DNA from: Selenomonadales bacterium UBA7018
GTDB lineage: Bacteria > Bacillota > Negativicutes > Selenomonadales > Selenomonadaceae
NCBI GenBank assembly: GCA_002448305.1
Contig: DJWY01000030.1
Span: 14,953-78,952, forward strand
Length of the DNA stretch: 64,000 nt
Direction of reading: 5' to 3'
Every line of letters starts with the position of its first letter. Positions within the stretch are counted from its first letter, which is position 1. The position numbers were made by a program, and so were the translations under genes. The notes under the pieces were generated by a model. That model had not been told where the DNA came from. It searched no databases and saw only the letters and a list, made by a program, of their open reading frames with translations. Shown in pieces: positions 34,758 to 43,825 of the stretch.

Positions 34758-34786
34758 TTGCGAATAGTTGACAAGTTGGTTATAAT
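34758..34786 (+). promoter_or_regulatory. Predicted promoter for the 34826-36179 gene pair
   Basis: -35 TTGCGA (34758-34763), 17-bp spacer, -10 TATAAT (34781-34786), directly after sufB and 40 bp before the next start codon. Confidence 0.6.
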
Positions 34787-34825
34787 TGCGGCGTGCTTTA
34801 AAATATTAGAAAGGAAGTTTTTTTT

Positions 34826-35101
34826 ATGGTTAAATCCAGCAAAGTTTTTATCTTCTTCAACTGTGACGCCGATAAAAACGAAGCGTCAATGAATATTTTC
34901 TACAATCACGCGGTTTACAAGGACACAAAGACTTCGCGTAAAAATCTTTGGAAGAAAGTCAAAGAAGAATACGGCGCGGAAAGGATTCAAATTGCGGCGG
35001 AAAATCTTCAAGCAGTCGAAACCGCGATAACTGAAGGCGACCCCGTCGCGGCTAGCGATTTTATCCAATTCGGCGCGATTCGTGCGATTGATTGCTATTG
35101 A
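34826..35101 (+). CDS. Hypothetical protein (91 aa) upstream of the NYN gene
   Basis: I do not recognise a family. The 91-residue product starts at ATG 34826 behind AGAAAGGAAG. It is soluble, with a beta strand (KVFIFFNCDAD) followed by helices rich in Lys and Glu. It ends 7 bp before the NYN-LOTUS gene and probably shares its promoter, so a functional link is likely but unproven. Confidence 0.65.
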   Translation: MVKSSKVFIFFNCDADKNEASMNIFYNHAVYKDTKTSRKNLWKKVKEEYGAERIQIAAENLQAVETAITEGDPVAASDFIQFGAIRAIDCY

Positions 35102-35108
35102 GGTTTTT

Positions 35109-36179
35109 ATGACAACTAAAAAAATCGCACTATTCATTGACGCTGACAACATTTCGGCTAAATTCGGCAAGCAGATTATTGAAACTCTGGAGAAACACGG
35201 AGAAATTTTTATCCGGCGCATTTACGGCAACTGGGAAAAAAATTCTCTGCGCAGTTGGAACGATTGCATATTAAATTTCTCCTTGCGTGCGGTTCAACAG
35301 CCCGACTACGTCGCGGGCAAAAATGCAACCGATATGTCTTTGGCGATTGACGCAATGGACATACTCTACAGCGGCAAGGCTGAAATTTTCGCGCTAATTT
35401 CCAACGACAGCGATTTCACTCCGCTTGCAATTCGTCTTCGCGAAGGCGGCATGAAGATTATCGGCATGGGCAATGCTAATGCTGCGAATTCTTTTCGAGT
35501 AGCTTGCGATGAATTTATCGACCTTGACGCACCCTCTGAAGTCGAAATTCCCGCCGAGCCAAAGAAAAAAGTTCCCCAGTCCGAAAAAGTTTCACCCACT
35601 CAAATGAATTTATTTGCCGAAGAAAAAGTTTCGCCCGCGCCCGCTGTCGCAAATCCGAAAGTCATTTCTATAAGTAATAGCAAAATTCAAGGCGAACGCG
35701 ATAAAAAAATCCAGCAGATTCATAACATTTTGCGCGAAGTGTCAAAAAGTCATAGTGAGGCATACGGATTTTTTCCGTTGAGTATGGCGGGCACGGAGAT
35801 AAAAAACAAAAATCTTGGATTCAGCGTAAAAGATTTGGGTTACAGCACATTGCGAGAATTTATATCCGCCTTTCCTAAACTTTATGAAATTAATGGTTCG
35901 GGCACAAATACTTTTCTTCGTTGTCTTAGTTTCGCGCAAAAAAACAAAGCAGAAGATAATTTCCAGCAAATTCATAAAGTCTTGCGCGAGACGGCAAAAG
36001 CTCACGGCGATGAAAAAGGTTTTGCGACTTTGAGTTGGGCAGGCGACGCAATCGGCAAAAATAATCTCAGCATAAAAGGTTCAGGGCACGGCACGTTGAG
36101 TAAATTTGTTTCCGCGTTTCCCAATCTTTATGAAATGCGCAAGGACGGGAAAATTTTTTCCTATCGTTGCAAGAAATAG
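35109..36179 (+). CDS. NYN nuclease-domain protein with two OST-HTH/LOTUS domains
   Basis: A 356-residue protein. Residues about 1-150 are a NYN (LabA-like, PIN-fold) domain with acidic residues in ALFIDADNIS, KNATDMSLAIDAM and LISNDSDFTPLAI, the pattern of an active Mg-dependent RNase. A charged Pro-rich linker follows, then two related OST-HTH/LOTUS modules (about residues 195-275 and 285-356), each with an IHNILRE/IHKVLRE helix and a tail like STLREFISAFPKLYEI / GTLSKFVSAFPNLYEM. LOTUS domains bind RNA, including G-quadruplexes, or protein partners. ATG 35109 is preceded by TTGAGG. The target is unknown. Confidence 0.85.
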   Translation: MTTKKIALFIDADNISAKFGKQIIETLEKHGEIFIRRIYGNWEKNSLRSWNDCILNFSLRAVQQPDYVAGKNATDMSLAIDAMDILYSGKAEIFALISNDSDFTPLAIRLREGGMKIIGMGNANAANSFRVACDEFIDLDAPSEVEIPAEPKKKVPQSEKVSPTQMNLFAEEKVSPAPAVANPKVISISNSKIQGERDKKIQQIHNILREVSKSHSEAYGFFPLSMAGTEIKNKNLGFSVKDLGYSTLREFISAFPKLYEINGSGTNTFLRCLSFAQKNKAEDNFQQIHKVLRETAKAHGDEKGFATLSWAGDAIGKNNLSIKGSGHGTLSKFVSAFPNLYEMRKDGKIFSYRCKK

Positions 36180-36202
36180 CGCGAAATATTTTAAAGGTTT
36201 GC

Positions 36203-36231
36203 TAGACAAAAAGCGCGGCGTAATGTATAAT
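36203..36231 (+). promoter_or_regulatory. Promoter upstream of ptsG
   Basis: -35 TAGACA (36203-36208), 17-bp spacer, -10 TATAAT (36226-36231). The predicted transcript begins near 36238 and includes a short leader reading frame before ptsG. Confidence 0.7.
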
Positions 36232-36266
36232 TCTGAAAATATTCTTGCAAAGGAGGAGGCTCGATA

Positions 36267-36302
36267 ATGAGTTTCCTCTTTTTGCAGAAAGGGGCAAGTT
36301 AA
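36267..36302 (+). CDS. Possible 11-residue leader peptide upstream of ptsG
   Basis: A very strong Shine-Dalgarno sequence (AAAGGAGGAGG, 36249-36259) precedes ATG 36267, encoding MSFLFLQKGAS and a stop. The GAGGA within the Shine-Dalgarno region can pair with TCCTC inside the frame. A second possible stem, GACTCC (36307-36312) with GGAGTT (36355-36360) then a T-run, lies before ptsG. This could be a leader/attenuation arrangement, but the evidence is short motifs only. Confidence 0.35.
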   Translation: MSFLFLQKGAS

Positions 36303-36384
36303 GCTTGACTCCATACATAAAAATAAATTTTGGAAGGAGAATATTTTTCAGCTCGGAGTTTTTATTTTAAAAGGAGGTTTTAAA

Positions 36385-38583
36385 ATGAGTGACGGAGGCG
36401 GTTCGGCATTTGCCGTAGCGCAACAAATCGGTAAGTCGTTGTTCCTGCCGATTGCCGTATTGCCGTTCGCGGGCGTCTTGTTGGGTATCGGCGCATCTTT
36501 CTCGAACCCAACGACAATCGCGGCTTACGGCTTGGAGGCTGTACTTCATCCCGGCGGCGCGCTATTTAGTTTCATGGTCATTCTTTCAAACGTCGGCGGC
36601 GCAATCTTTGGCAACTTGCCCTTGATATTCGCTCTGGCGGTCGCGCTTGGTATGGCGAAAAAAGAAAAAGGTATCGCCGTTCTTGGAGCAGCAATTTTCT
36701 ATCTTGTTATGTTGACGACGATTCACGTTTTCTTGGGTCTTGACGGCTCGATTCATGCTGACGGCTCGATTGATTCAAGCGTTCGTGAAGGCGCGATAAC
36801 TTCCGTGCTTGGTATCGTTACCTTGCAAATGGGCGTTTTCGCAGGTATCGTTACGGGCTTAGTTGCGGCTCAACTTTGCAATAAGTATTATAAAATGCAA
36901 CTTCCGCCCGCATTCTCATTCTTTGGCGGCACTCGTTTTGTCCCGATTGTCTGCATGATTTTCGGTATTATCGTTGGCGTCATTATGTATTTCGTTTGGC
37001 CGTTTATCCAGAACGGTATTTTTGCGCTTGGCGGCATAGTTCAAGCGGCGGGTTATTTCGGAACTTTCTTCTTTGGTTGCTGTGAACGTGCATTGATTCC
37101 GTTTGGCTTGCATCATATTTTCTACCTGCCCTTCTGGCAGACGGGTCTTGGCGGTACTGCAGTTATTGACGGTCAAACGGTCATGGGCGCGCAAAACATT
37201 TTCTTTGCAGAATTGGCTTCGCCCAACACGGAGCATTTCTCGGTTGATGCGGCTCGTTTCTTAATGGGTAAATTCCCCTTCATGATGGCTGGTCTTCCGG
37301 CGGCGGCGTTCGCTATGTACACCTGCGCACGTCCCGAAAAGAAAAAGGCGGCCGGTTCTCTGTTATTCTCGGTCGGTTTGACTTCTTTCCTTACTGGTAT
37401 CACTGAGCCTATCGAATTTACTTTCTTGTTCCTTGCTAAAGAACTTTTCGCAATTCACGTTTTCTACGCGGGCTGTTCCTTTGCGGCGTGCCATATTCTC
37501 GGCATTGCAATGGGTACAACTTTCTCCGACGGCTTGATTGACTTCATCCTTTACGGCGTCCTGCCCGGTCAAGCTAAGACTAACTGGATGATGATGTTGC
37601 CGCTGTTTGCAGTGTTCGCGGTTATTTACTTCATTACGTTTAAATTCTTTATCATGAAATGGGATTTGAAGACGCCCGGTCGCGAAGCTGACGACGAAGA
37701 AGTTAAGATGATGTCGAAAGCCGATTATCAAAAAGCTACTGGCGTTGGCGTTGCGGGTGGCGGCGCAGGTTCGGCGGCTCTTGCTAGCCTTACTCCTGAC
37801 CAACAAAAATCTGCAACGATTCTTAGCGGTGTTGGCGGCGTCGATAACGTCACTGAAATTGACTGCTGCGCGACACGTTTGCGCTTGACGTTGATTGACG
37901 GTACCAAAGTTAATGAAGGTATTTTGAAATCGACGGGCGCGGGCGGCGTTGTTATCAAAGGCAATGCAATTCAAGTTATTTACGGACCTAGCGTCACGAT
38001 TGTTAAAGCGAACTTTGAAGAATTCGTAGAAGATATTCGCGCTGGCAAGATTGACCGTTCGATTCTTGAAGGCGCAAGCGGCGGCGGAGCTACTGCGGCG
38101 GCTGAACCCGAAAAACCCAAGATGAAAGACGCGACATTTGGCGCACATTTGACGGGTCGTATGATGCTCATGAACGAAGTTCCCGACGACGGCTTTGCTT
38201 CTCGTGCAATGGGTGACGGCGTTGCGGTTGAGCCGACTGAAGGCAAGCTCGTTGCTCCTGCCGACGGCACGATTACTCTTATCTTCCCGACTAAACACGC
38301 AATCGGCATGGTTACGCCCGACGGCGCAGAACTTCTCATGCACATTGGCATTGACACTGTTAAACTTGACGGTCAGCATTTTGAAGTTCACGTCACCGAC
38401 GGTCAAGAAGTCAAGCGCGGCGACTTGCTCGTCACCTTCGACATTGACGCGATTCACAAGGCGGGCTATCCTGTCACCACGCCGCTTATCGTCACGAATT
38501 CTTCTGCTTATGGCACGGTTCGTCCGCTCAAGACTGGCAATGTCAAAGCGGGTTCGGATGACTTGCTGGAAGTTCTCGGCTAA
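36385..38583 (+). CDS. ptsG: PTS transporter, glucose-type IICBA
   Basis: A 732-residue three-domain permease that imports and phosphorylates a hexose. IIC spans about residues 1-425 with some ten membrane segments (LPIAVLPFAGVLLGIG, GNLPLIFALAVALGM, PFGLHHIFYLPFW, GITEPIEFTFLFLA). IIB is at about 465-550 with the phosphocysteine in DCCATRLRLTL. IIA is at about 575-732 with the active His in LLMHIGIDTVKLDG. The PFGLHH motif favours glucose; N-acetylglucosamine or maltose cannot be excluded. A second AAAGGAGG site lies directly upstream of ATG 36385, after a 150-nt leader. Confidence 0.9.
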   Translation: MSDGGGSAFAVAQQIGKSLFLPIAVLPFAGVLLGIGASFSNPTTIAAYGLEAVLHPGGALFSFMVILSNVGGAIFGNLPLIFALAVALGMAKKEKGIAVLGAAIFYLVMLTTIHVFLGLDGSIHADGSIDSSVREGAITSVLGIVTLQMGVFAGIVTGLVAAQLCNKYYKMQLPPAFSFFGGTRFVPIVCMIFGIIVGVIMYFVWPFIQNGIFALGGIVQAAGYFGTFFFGCCERALIPFGLHHIFYLPFWQTGLGGTAVIDGQTVMGAQNIFFAELASPNTEHFSVDAARFLMGKFPFMMAGLPAAAFAMYTCARPEKKKAAGSLLFSVGLTSFLTGITEPIEFTFLFLAKELFAIHVFYAGCSFAACHILGIAMGTTFSDGLIDFILYGVLPGQAKTNWMMMLPLFAVFAVIYFITFKFFIMKWDLKTPGREADDEEVKMMSKADYQKATGVGVAGGGAGSAALASLTPDQQKSATILSGVGGVDNVTEIDCCATRLRLTLIDGTKVNEGILKSTGAGGVVIKGNAIQVIYGPSVTIVKANFEEFVEDIRAGKIDRSILEGASGGGATAAAEPEKPKMKDATFGAHLTGRMMLMNEVPDDGFASRAMGDGVAVEPTEGKLVAPADGTITLIFPTKHAIGMVTPDGAELLMHIGIDTVKLDGQHFEVHVTDGQEVKRGDLLVTFDIDAIHKAGYPVTTPLIVTNSSAYGTVRPLKTGNVKAGSDDLLEVLG

Positions 38584-38629
38584 GTTATCTGTGGATTGAA
38601 ACGAGTGAATAATATTCTTCCTGCATTTA

Positions 38630-38663
38630 AAGCCCGTCGACAAAAGGCGGGCTTAATTTTTTT
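38630..38663 (+). terminator. Rho-independent terminator after ptsG
   Basis: AAGCCCG (38630-38636) pairs with CGGGCTT (38648-38654), followed by a T-run. Confidence 0.85.
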
Positions 38664-38676
38664 AGGAGGGTTCAAT

Positions 38677-39315
38677 TTGACTTCGTATATAAAAATGGCG
38701 GCAATGATTACCCTTTGCATATTTATTCCGCCTTTGGGCTGGCTGTTCATGTATAAATATTCGACTTTCGACCGGAAGACAAATTTTGTACTTGCCGCCG
38801 CTTGTCTTGCGTTTTTCGTCTACGCGAACATATCCGCCGGCAACGTTGGAAATATTTTCAGCGGCAAAGGTTTTGAACAGAGTTTGACGCCTACGGAGTT
38901 CCGCGAAAAATTTAATGCCGCGTCTAAAAGACTTGCGCCAAATTTAGGCATTGAGATTTCAGAGTCGCTTAACGTCGACGGTAAAAATTTTAGTTATGAA
39001 TTCGCGCCGCAACTTAAACTTGTCGGGACGGTTGACAGCGAACAGATTATCGAGTTGAAAATTTTCACGGAGCCTAAAAATCAAGATGAATCCTTCCAAG
39101 TGATTAACGTTTTGGGCTTGCTGATTGCGACGCTCAATCCCGAACTTGACGCAGAAGATAGAGGCGAAGTTTTTAGGGATTTGCGCATGCTAAAGGAAGT
39201 TTCGACGGAAGGAAGTTACGACTGGACGACAGAGCGCGGCTGGGCGAAATATTCCGTGCACGCTGACAAGGGCAAAGTTATTTTTAGCGTTGAGCTTATG
39301 CGGGCGGAAAAATAA
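38677..39315 (+). CDS. Hypothetical membrane-anchored protein (212 aa)
   Basis: No family recognised. TTG 38677 follows AGGAGGG, just after the ptsG terminator. The product has two hydrophobic helices near the N-terminus (AAMITLCIFIPPLGWLFMY and NFVLAAACLAFFVYANI) followed by a soluble domain of about 150 residues, with alternating beta-like segments (GKNFSYEFAPQLKLVGTV, QIIELKIFTEP). It may be a membrane-tethered sensor or lipoprotein-like domain; nothing in the sequence decides this. kdsB follows 55 bp later. Confidence 0.65.
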   Translation: MTSYIKMAAMITLCIFIPPLGWLFMYKYSTFDRKTNFVLAAACLAFFVYANISAGNVGNIFSGKGFEQSLTPTEFREKFNAASKRLAPNLGIEISESLNVDGKNFSYEFAPQLKLVGTVDSEQIIELKIFTEPKNQDESFQVINVLGLLIATLNPELDAEDRGEVFRDLRMLKEVSTEGSYDWTTERGWAKYSVHADKGKVIFSVELMRAEK

Positions 39316-39370
39316 AGGAAAATTTTTCTTCATGTTGAAAACAATTCGTCAAGATAGGGAGGAATTCAAC

Positions 39371-40105
39371 ATGAAATCAATTTGCGTAATACCTGCGCGG
39401 TATTCATCGACGCGCTTGCCAGGCAAGCCGCTAAAAGATATTTGCGGAAAGCCGATGATTTGCCGCGTTTGGGAGCGGGCAAGCCTTGCAAAGTCAGTGG
39501 CTGAAGTTATCGTGGCGACCGACGATGAAAGAATTTTTCAAGCTGTCGAAAAGAATTCCGGACGGGCGATGATGACACGCGCCGACCATAAAACCGGTAC
39601 AGACCGCCTCGCTGAAGTCGCAGAGAAATTCCCCGACGTTGAAGTTATCGTTAACGTGCAGGGCGACGAGCCGTTGATTGAGCCGGCTTTGATTGATGAA
39701 CTTATTGGCGAATTTATCGTGGATAAAAATTTGCAAATGGCGACCGTCGCGACTGAACTAACTGACGCCGAAGAGATGAAAAATCCTAATAACGTCAAAG
39801 TTGTCCTCGACAAAAATAATGACGCGCTGTATTTTTCGCGCTCGCTGATTCCTTACCCGCGCAACGTCGGCAAGGCAAAAGTTTTCAAGCACATTGGCAT
39901 TTACGCTTATCGCCGAAATTTTCTGCTCGCCTATGCAAAGATGACGCCCACGCCACTTGAGCAATCCGAATCACTCGAACAACTTCGCGCTTTGGAGAAC
40001 GGCTATAAAATTCGCGTGATAAAAAGTTCGTGCCGCTTTGTTGGCGTCGACACCGAAGAGGATTTAAAGCTCGTCAACGAAATCTATCGTAAGGGGGAAA
40101 TGTGA
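39371..40105 (+). CDS. kdsB: 3-deoxy-manno-octulosonate cytidylyltransferase
   Basis: Activates KDO with CTP to make CMP-KDO for lipopolysaccharide. The 244-residue enzyme opens with ICVIPARYSSTRLPGKPLKDI (nucleotide-binding loop), then VATDDERI, NVQGDEPLIEP and GIYAYRRNFL, and ends with GVDTEEDLKLV. ATG 39371 has AGGGAGG upstream; an earlier in-frame start overlaps the preceding gene. Its stop overlaps the next ATG (TGATG), implying translational coupling to the damaged glycosyltransferase gene. Confidence 0.96.
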   Translation: MKSICVIPARYSSTRLPGKPLKDICGKPMICRVWERASLAKSVAEVIVATDDERIFQAVEKNSGRAMMTRADHKTGTDRLAEVAEKFPDVEVIVNVQGDEPLIEPALIDELIGEFIVDKNLQMATVATELTDAEEMKNPNNVKVVLDKNNDALYFSRSLIPYPRNVGKAKVFKHIGIYAYRRNFLLAYAKMTPTPLEQSESLEQLRALENGYKIRVIKSSCRFVGVDTEEDLKLVNEIYRKGEM

Positions 40106-42030
40106 TGCTTGAAAAATTTTATATAACCTGCGAATAGGAAAATCACTGGACATTAACCGACGCCGCCCGCGCTGACGACAAAATTATTTTCCTCAAGGAC
40201 GAGTACGAAAAGTTTTGGCAAAAGATTTTGCGCGGAGAAAATTTTGCCTTGCCGCGTTATGGTGATGGCGAACGCTCTTTAATGACTGGGCAACCCGTTA
40301 AAGCGCAAGAAGGTTGGAGCAGTTCCGGAAAAACTCTTTTGGGCAAGACTCTCAAGGCTTCACTGCAAATTGACATGCCGAATTTTTATTACGGCATATC
40401 CTGTCCGTGTTGTGATTCAGCGGCTTACTATTGGTATCTGCGCAACGTGAAAAGTTCCAACGTGACTTTCTCCAACATTTGGCTCAATGGAAATTTCAAG
40501 GCGTTTCAAAATGATTTTCAGAAGTTGGAACGCGACGCCGTTTTGATAACAAATTGGCGCGGCAAAGGGAAAAAATATGGGCGGCTTAACGTCAAGCGTC
40601 ATTACGTCGTTAGTGATGACTGCGTTAAATTTTGGGAGGAGGACGGCGAAAAGCTAATCAATCAGATAATCGCCGAAACGGGGTACGAAAAAAATTTGCT
40701 CTACGTCGTTTCAGCCGGTCCGCTCTCCTGCGTGATTATCGCCGCGCTTTTCAAGAACAATCCCGACAACTGCTATATCGATTTCGGCTCTGCGACTGAC
40801 CTTATGACGCACGAAAGAATTACGCGCCCCTACATGATTGACGGCAATCCCTACGCGGAGCAAAGTTGTTGGATGTTCGACAGGAAGAAAATCAGCCTTG
40901 ATGTCGATGTTGTCTTGACGTGCTACAAACGCCCGCAAATTTTAGCTCAACAACTTGACGCGATTAAAAATCAGACGCTCAAGCCGCGCAGAATTTTTCT
41001 TTATCAAGACGGCATTGACGGTTATTATAAAATCAATCTGAACGATAAAATTCTGAACGAGTTTGACGCTTATAAAATCGCTGAGAAAAATGGTGGCGTC
41101 TGGAAAAGGTTTGAGTTTGCAGAGGAAATTTGCAAGTCGCCTTATGTCTGCCTTTTCGACGACGATACGATTCCTGGTGCGCGTTGGCTTGAAAATTGCC
41201 ATATGAATTCGTTGCAAAATCGCGGCGTCTACGGAACAAACGGAATTTTACTGACAAAGCCCGAAAAATATCCGCAAAATTTCTTAAGTATTGGCTGGCA
41301 TAAATCAAACGTAAAAACCTGCGCGGTCGATTTCGTTGGGCATTCGTGGTTCTTTGAACGAGAATATTTGCAGTGGATGCTAGAAAAGCCCTATGCTAAA
41401 AATTATAAGCTTTGCGGCGAGGATATGACGTTATCATTTGCGGCGTCCGAACACGGCTTTGGAACTTATGTGCCTCAACACCCCGCGCAGATTTTATCGC
41501 TATGGGGTTCTCAACCTGAATTCGGTTGGAAATATGGAAGAGACGAAAACGCCATAAGCATGAGCAGTGCCAATTTGAAAATCATGAGGAAATTCCTTAG
41601 CGAAATTCACGCCGATAACTATAAATGCCTGTTGAAAAAAAATCCTGATTACCTAAGAGAATTTTTAAGCGTAGTCGGGCAACTTACCAAGCCGGACGAA
41701 AACAGGGATTTATTGCAGGCACTCAAAATCGGCACGAAAAATCTTCTACCATTTGTCGGGAAAAAATTTCCTATCTTTTTGGGTGAAAGAAAATATTCTG
41801 CGATTGCTTGCAAACTTTTCGACGTGCCCGAAGTGGATTATAAAATTCTGGAAGACGAAAAAAATTTAGTCGATTTGGAAAGGCTATTATCCTTCTTCCG
41901 CCAATACGCCATTCATATTTTCTTTATCGACGCTTACGAACAGTTGAAGCCGTATATTATTAAGGCGGGCATGAGAGAAAATGTTGACTTCATTGACGGC
42001 AGGGGCTTGCTTGTTGCTATTATGGATTAA
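40105..42030 (+). pseudogene. GT-D/DUF1792-like glycosyltransferase interrupted by an in-frame amber codon
   Basis: The frame from ATG 40105, with AAGGGGG upstream and a TGATG overlap with kdsB, runs 641 codons to 42030 but contains TAG at codon 11 (40135-40137). Downstream, the frame is open and conserved-looking: LPRYGDGERSLM and the following region resemble the GT-D (DUF1792) domain, and residues about 270-480 include VDVVLTCYKRPQILAQQL, KSPYVCLFDDDTIPGARWL and GEDMTLSFAA, a GT-A-like second transferase domain with a DDD metal site. TTG 40228 is an in-frame restart that keeps the GT-D motif but has no Shine-Dalgarno sequence. The gene may be a recent nonsense mutant, a read-through case, or initiate internally. 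Confidence 0.65.
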
Positions 42031-42045
42031 ATCAGAGGTGATAAA

Positions 42046-42855
42046 ATGAACACTGTTAAAGTTGGAGATATTGAGATTGGCGGCGGCAAATTGGTTTTGC
42101 TTGCCGGACCTTGCGTGTTGGAAGGTTTTGAGCGCAGTTTGAAAATTGGTCGCCGCGCTAAGGAAATTGCTGATAAGTTGGGCATTCCGTACATTTTCAA
42201 GGCGTCGTTTGATAAAGCTAATCGTTCGTCGATAAAAAGTTATCGCGGACCGGGCATGGTCGAAGGCTTGAAAATTTTGGCGGAGATTAAGCGCGAATTG
42301 AATGTTCCGATTGTTACGGATATTCACGAAAGTTATCAAGCGGAGCCGGTCGCCGAAGTCGCAGACATTTTGCAGATTCCTGCGTTCCTTTGTAGACAGA
42401 CGGATTTACTTATCGCCGCCGCGAAGACCGGAAAAGCTGTCAACGTCAAGAAGGCGCAATTTTTATCTGCGCGGGATATGATTAACGTTGTGGAAAAGTT
42501 GCGCAGTCAAACGGAAAAAATTTTGCTGACCGAGCGCGGAACTTCGTTTGGCTATAATAATTTGGTTGTTGATATGCGTAGCTTGCCGATAATGCGCGGC
42601 TTTAATTGCCCCGTGATTTTTGACGGCACGCATAGCGTACAACTTCCAGGCGGCGCGGGTTCAAGTTCGGGCGGGCAAAGAGAATTCGTCGCGCCACTTG
42701 TCAGAGCGGCTTGCGCAGTCGGCATTGACGGATTATTTTTGGAAGTGCACGACAAGCCCGAAGAAGGACTTTCAGACGGCGCGAATATGATTGCCCTTGA
42801 TAACTTGGAGGAAATTTTGATGGGCGCATTAAAAATACATGAGGCGTTGATATGA
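42046..42855 (+). CDS. kdsA: 3-deoxy-8-phosphooctulonate synthase
   Basis: Condenses arabinose 5-phosphate and phosphoenolpyruvate into KDO 8-phosphate. The 269-residue TIM barrel shows LAGPCVLEGFE, FKASFDKANRSS, PIVTDIHES, AFLCRQTDLL, ERGTSFGYNNLVVDMR, DGTHSVQLPGG and LEVHDKPE. ATG 42046 has AGAGGTG upstream; the stop overlaps kdsD by 4 bp. Confidence 0.97.
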   Translation: MNTVKVGDIEIGGGKLVLLAGPCVLEGFERSLKIGRRAKEIADKLGIPYIFKASFDKANRSSIKSYRGPGMVEGLKILAEIKRELNVPIVTDIHESYQAEPVAEVADILQIPAFLCRQTDLLIAAAKTGKAVNVKKAQFLSARDMINVVEKLRSQTEKILLTERGTSFGYNNLVVDMRSLPIMRGFNCPVIFDGTHSVQLPGGAGSSSGGQREFVAPLVRAACAVGIDGLFLEVHDKPEEGLSDGANMIALDNLEEILMGALKIHEALI

Positions 42856-43820
42856 TAAAGGAAAAGGCGATTGAAACTTTAAAGATTGAGGCGGCGGCGA
42901 TTGAACATTTAATCCCGCGCATTGATGACGAATTTATTGCGGCGGTGGAAAGGATTATGAGTTGTCGCGGGCGCGTCGCGGTAACGGGCATGGGGAAATC
43001 CGGACACGTCGGAAGGAAAATTGCGGCGACGCTCGCTTCAACCGGCACGCCGTCATTTTTCATGCACCCCGCCGAAGCTTATCACGGCGATTTAGGAATG
43101 CTCACCGAACGCGATATTCTGATTGCAATTTCAAACAGCGGCGAATCTTCCGAGATTGTAAATATCCTGCCGGTTGTCCGCAGAATTGGCGCAGAAATTA
43201 TCGCAATGTGCGGCAAGAGAACTTCGACGCTCGGCAAGAACTGCGATTATTTTATTGACATAAGCGTTGAGCGCGAGGCTTGCCCACTAGGTTTAGCTCC
43301 GACCGCTTCGACGACTGCGACGCTTGCAATGGGCGATGCATTAGCTATGGCTTTAATGGACGAAAAAAATTTCACGTCGAGTGATTTCGCTCTATTCCAT
43401 CCCGGCGGCGCATTGGGCAGAAAACTTTTGCTGACTGTTGGCGACGTTATGCACAGCGGCGAAGATAATCCGATTGTCAGAGTTGGCGCAACGGCGAAGG
43501 ACGCGCTTTTCGAGATGACGGCAAAAGGTTTGGGCGCAGTCTCCGTTATCGACGAGAATAATAAATTTGTCGGGCTTGTCACGGACGGGATAATTCGTCG
43601 CGCTTTGGAGAAAGATAAAAATTTCATTGATGAGCCGGTCGAACACATAATGTTTGAAAAGCCCTTGATAATCAGCGCGGACAAATTAGCGGCAACGGCG
43701 TTATCGGTTATGGAAAAGCATAAGCCGCGCCCCGTAACGGTCTTGCCGGTTATCGACGAAAAAAATTTCCCTGTCGGGATAATTCACTTAACAGATTTAT
43801 TGCGGCAAGGCGTGGTTTAG
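42852..43820 (+). CDS. kdsD: Arabinose 5-phosphate isomerase (KpsF/GutQ family)
   Basis: Makes arabinose 5-phosphate, the KDO precursor, from ribulose 5-phosphate. The 322-residue protein has a SIS domain (about residues 30-190: GRVAVTGMGKSGHVGRKIAATLASTGTPS, HGDLGMLTERD, ISNSGESSEI) and two CBS domains (about 205-322: GLGAVSVIDENNKFVG, VTVLPVIDEKNFPVGIIHLTDLL) that probably sense nucleotides or CMP-KDO. It is translationally coupled to kdsA. Confidence 0.95.
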   Translation: MIKEKAIETLKIEAAAIEHLIPRIDDEFIAAVERIMSCRGRVAVTGMGKSGHVGRKIAATLASTGTPSFFMHPAEAYHGDLGMLTERDILIAISNSGESSEIVNILPVVRRIGAEIIAMCGKRTSTLGKNCDYFIDISVEREACPLGLAPTASTTATLAMGDALAMALMDEKNFTSSDFALFHPGGALGRKLLLTVGDVMHSGEDNPIVRVGATAKDALFEMTAKGLGAVSVIDENNKFVGLVTDGIIRRALEKDKNFIDEPVEHIMFEKPLIISADKLAATALSVMEKHKPRPVTVLPVIDEKNFPVGIIHLTDLLRQGVV

Positions 43821-43825
43821 TTTTT

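Noticed and set aside
34768..34786. TTGACA followed by TATAAT after sufB
   Set aside because: Only 7 bp separate them; TTGCGA 17 bp upstream of TATAAT is the plausible -35.
37363..38643. 426-codon minus-strand open frame
   Set aside because: Lies antiparallel within ptsG, which has clear IIB and IIA motifs; its own translation is Arg/Asn/Phe-rich without domains and has no Shine-Dalgarno support.
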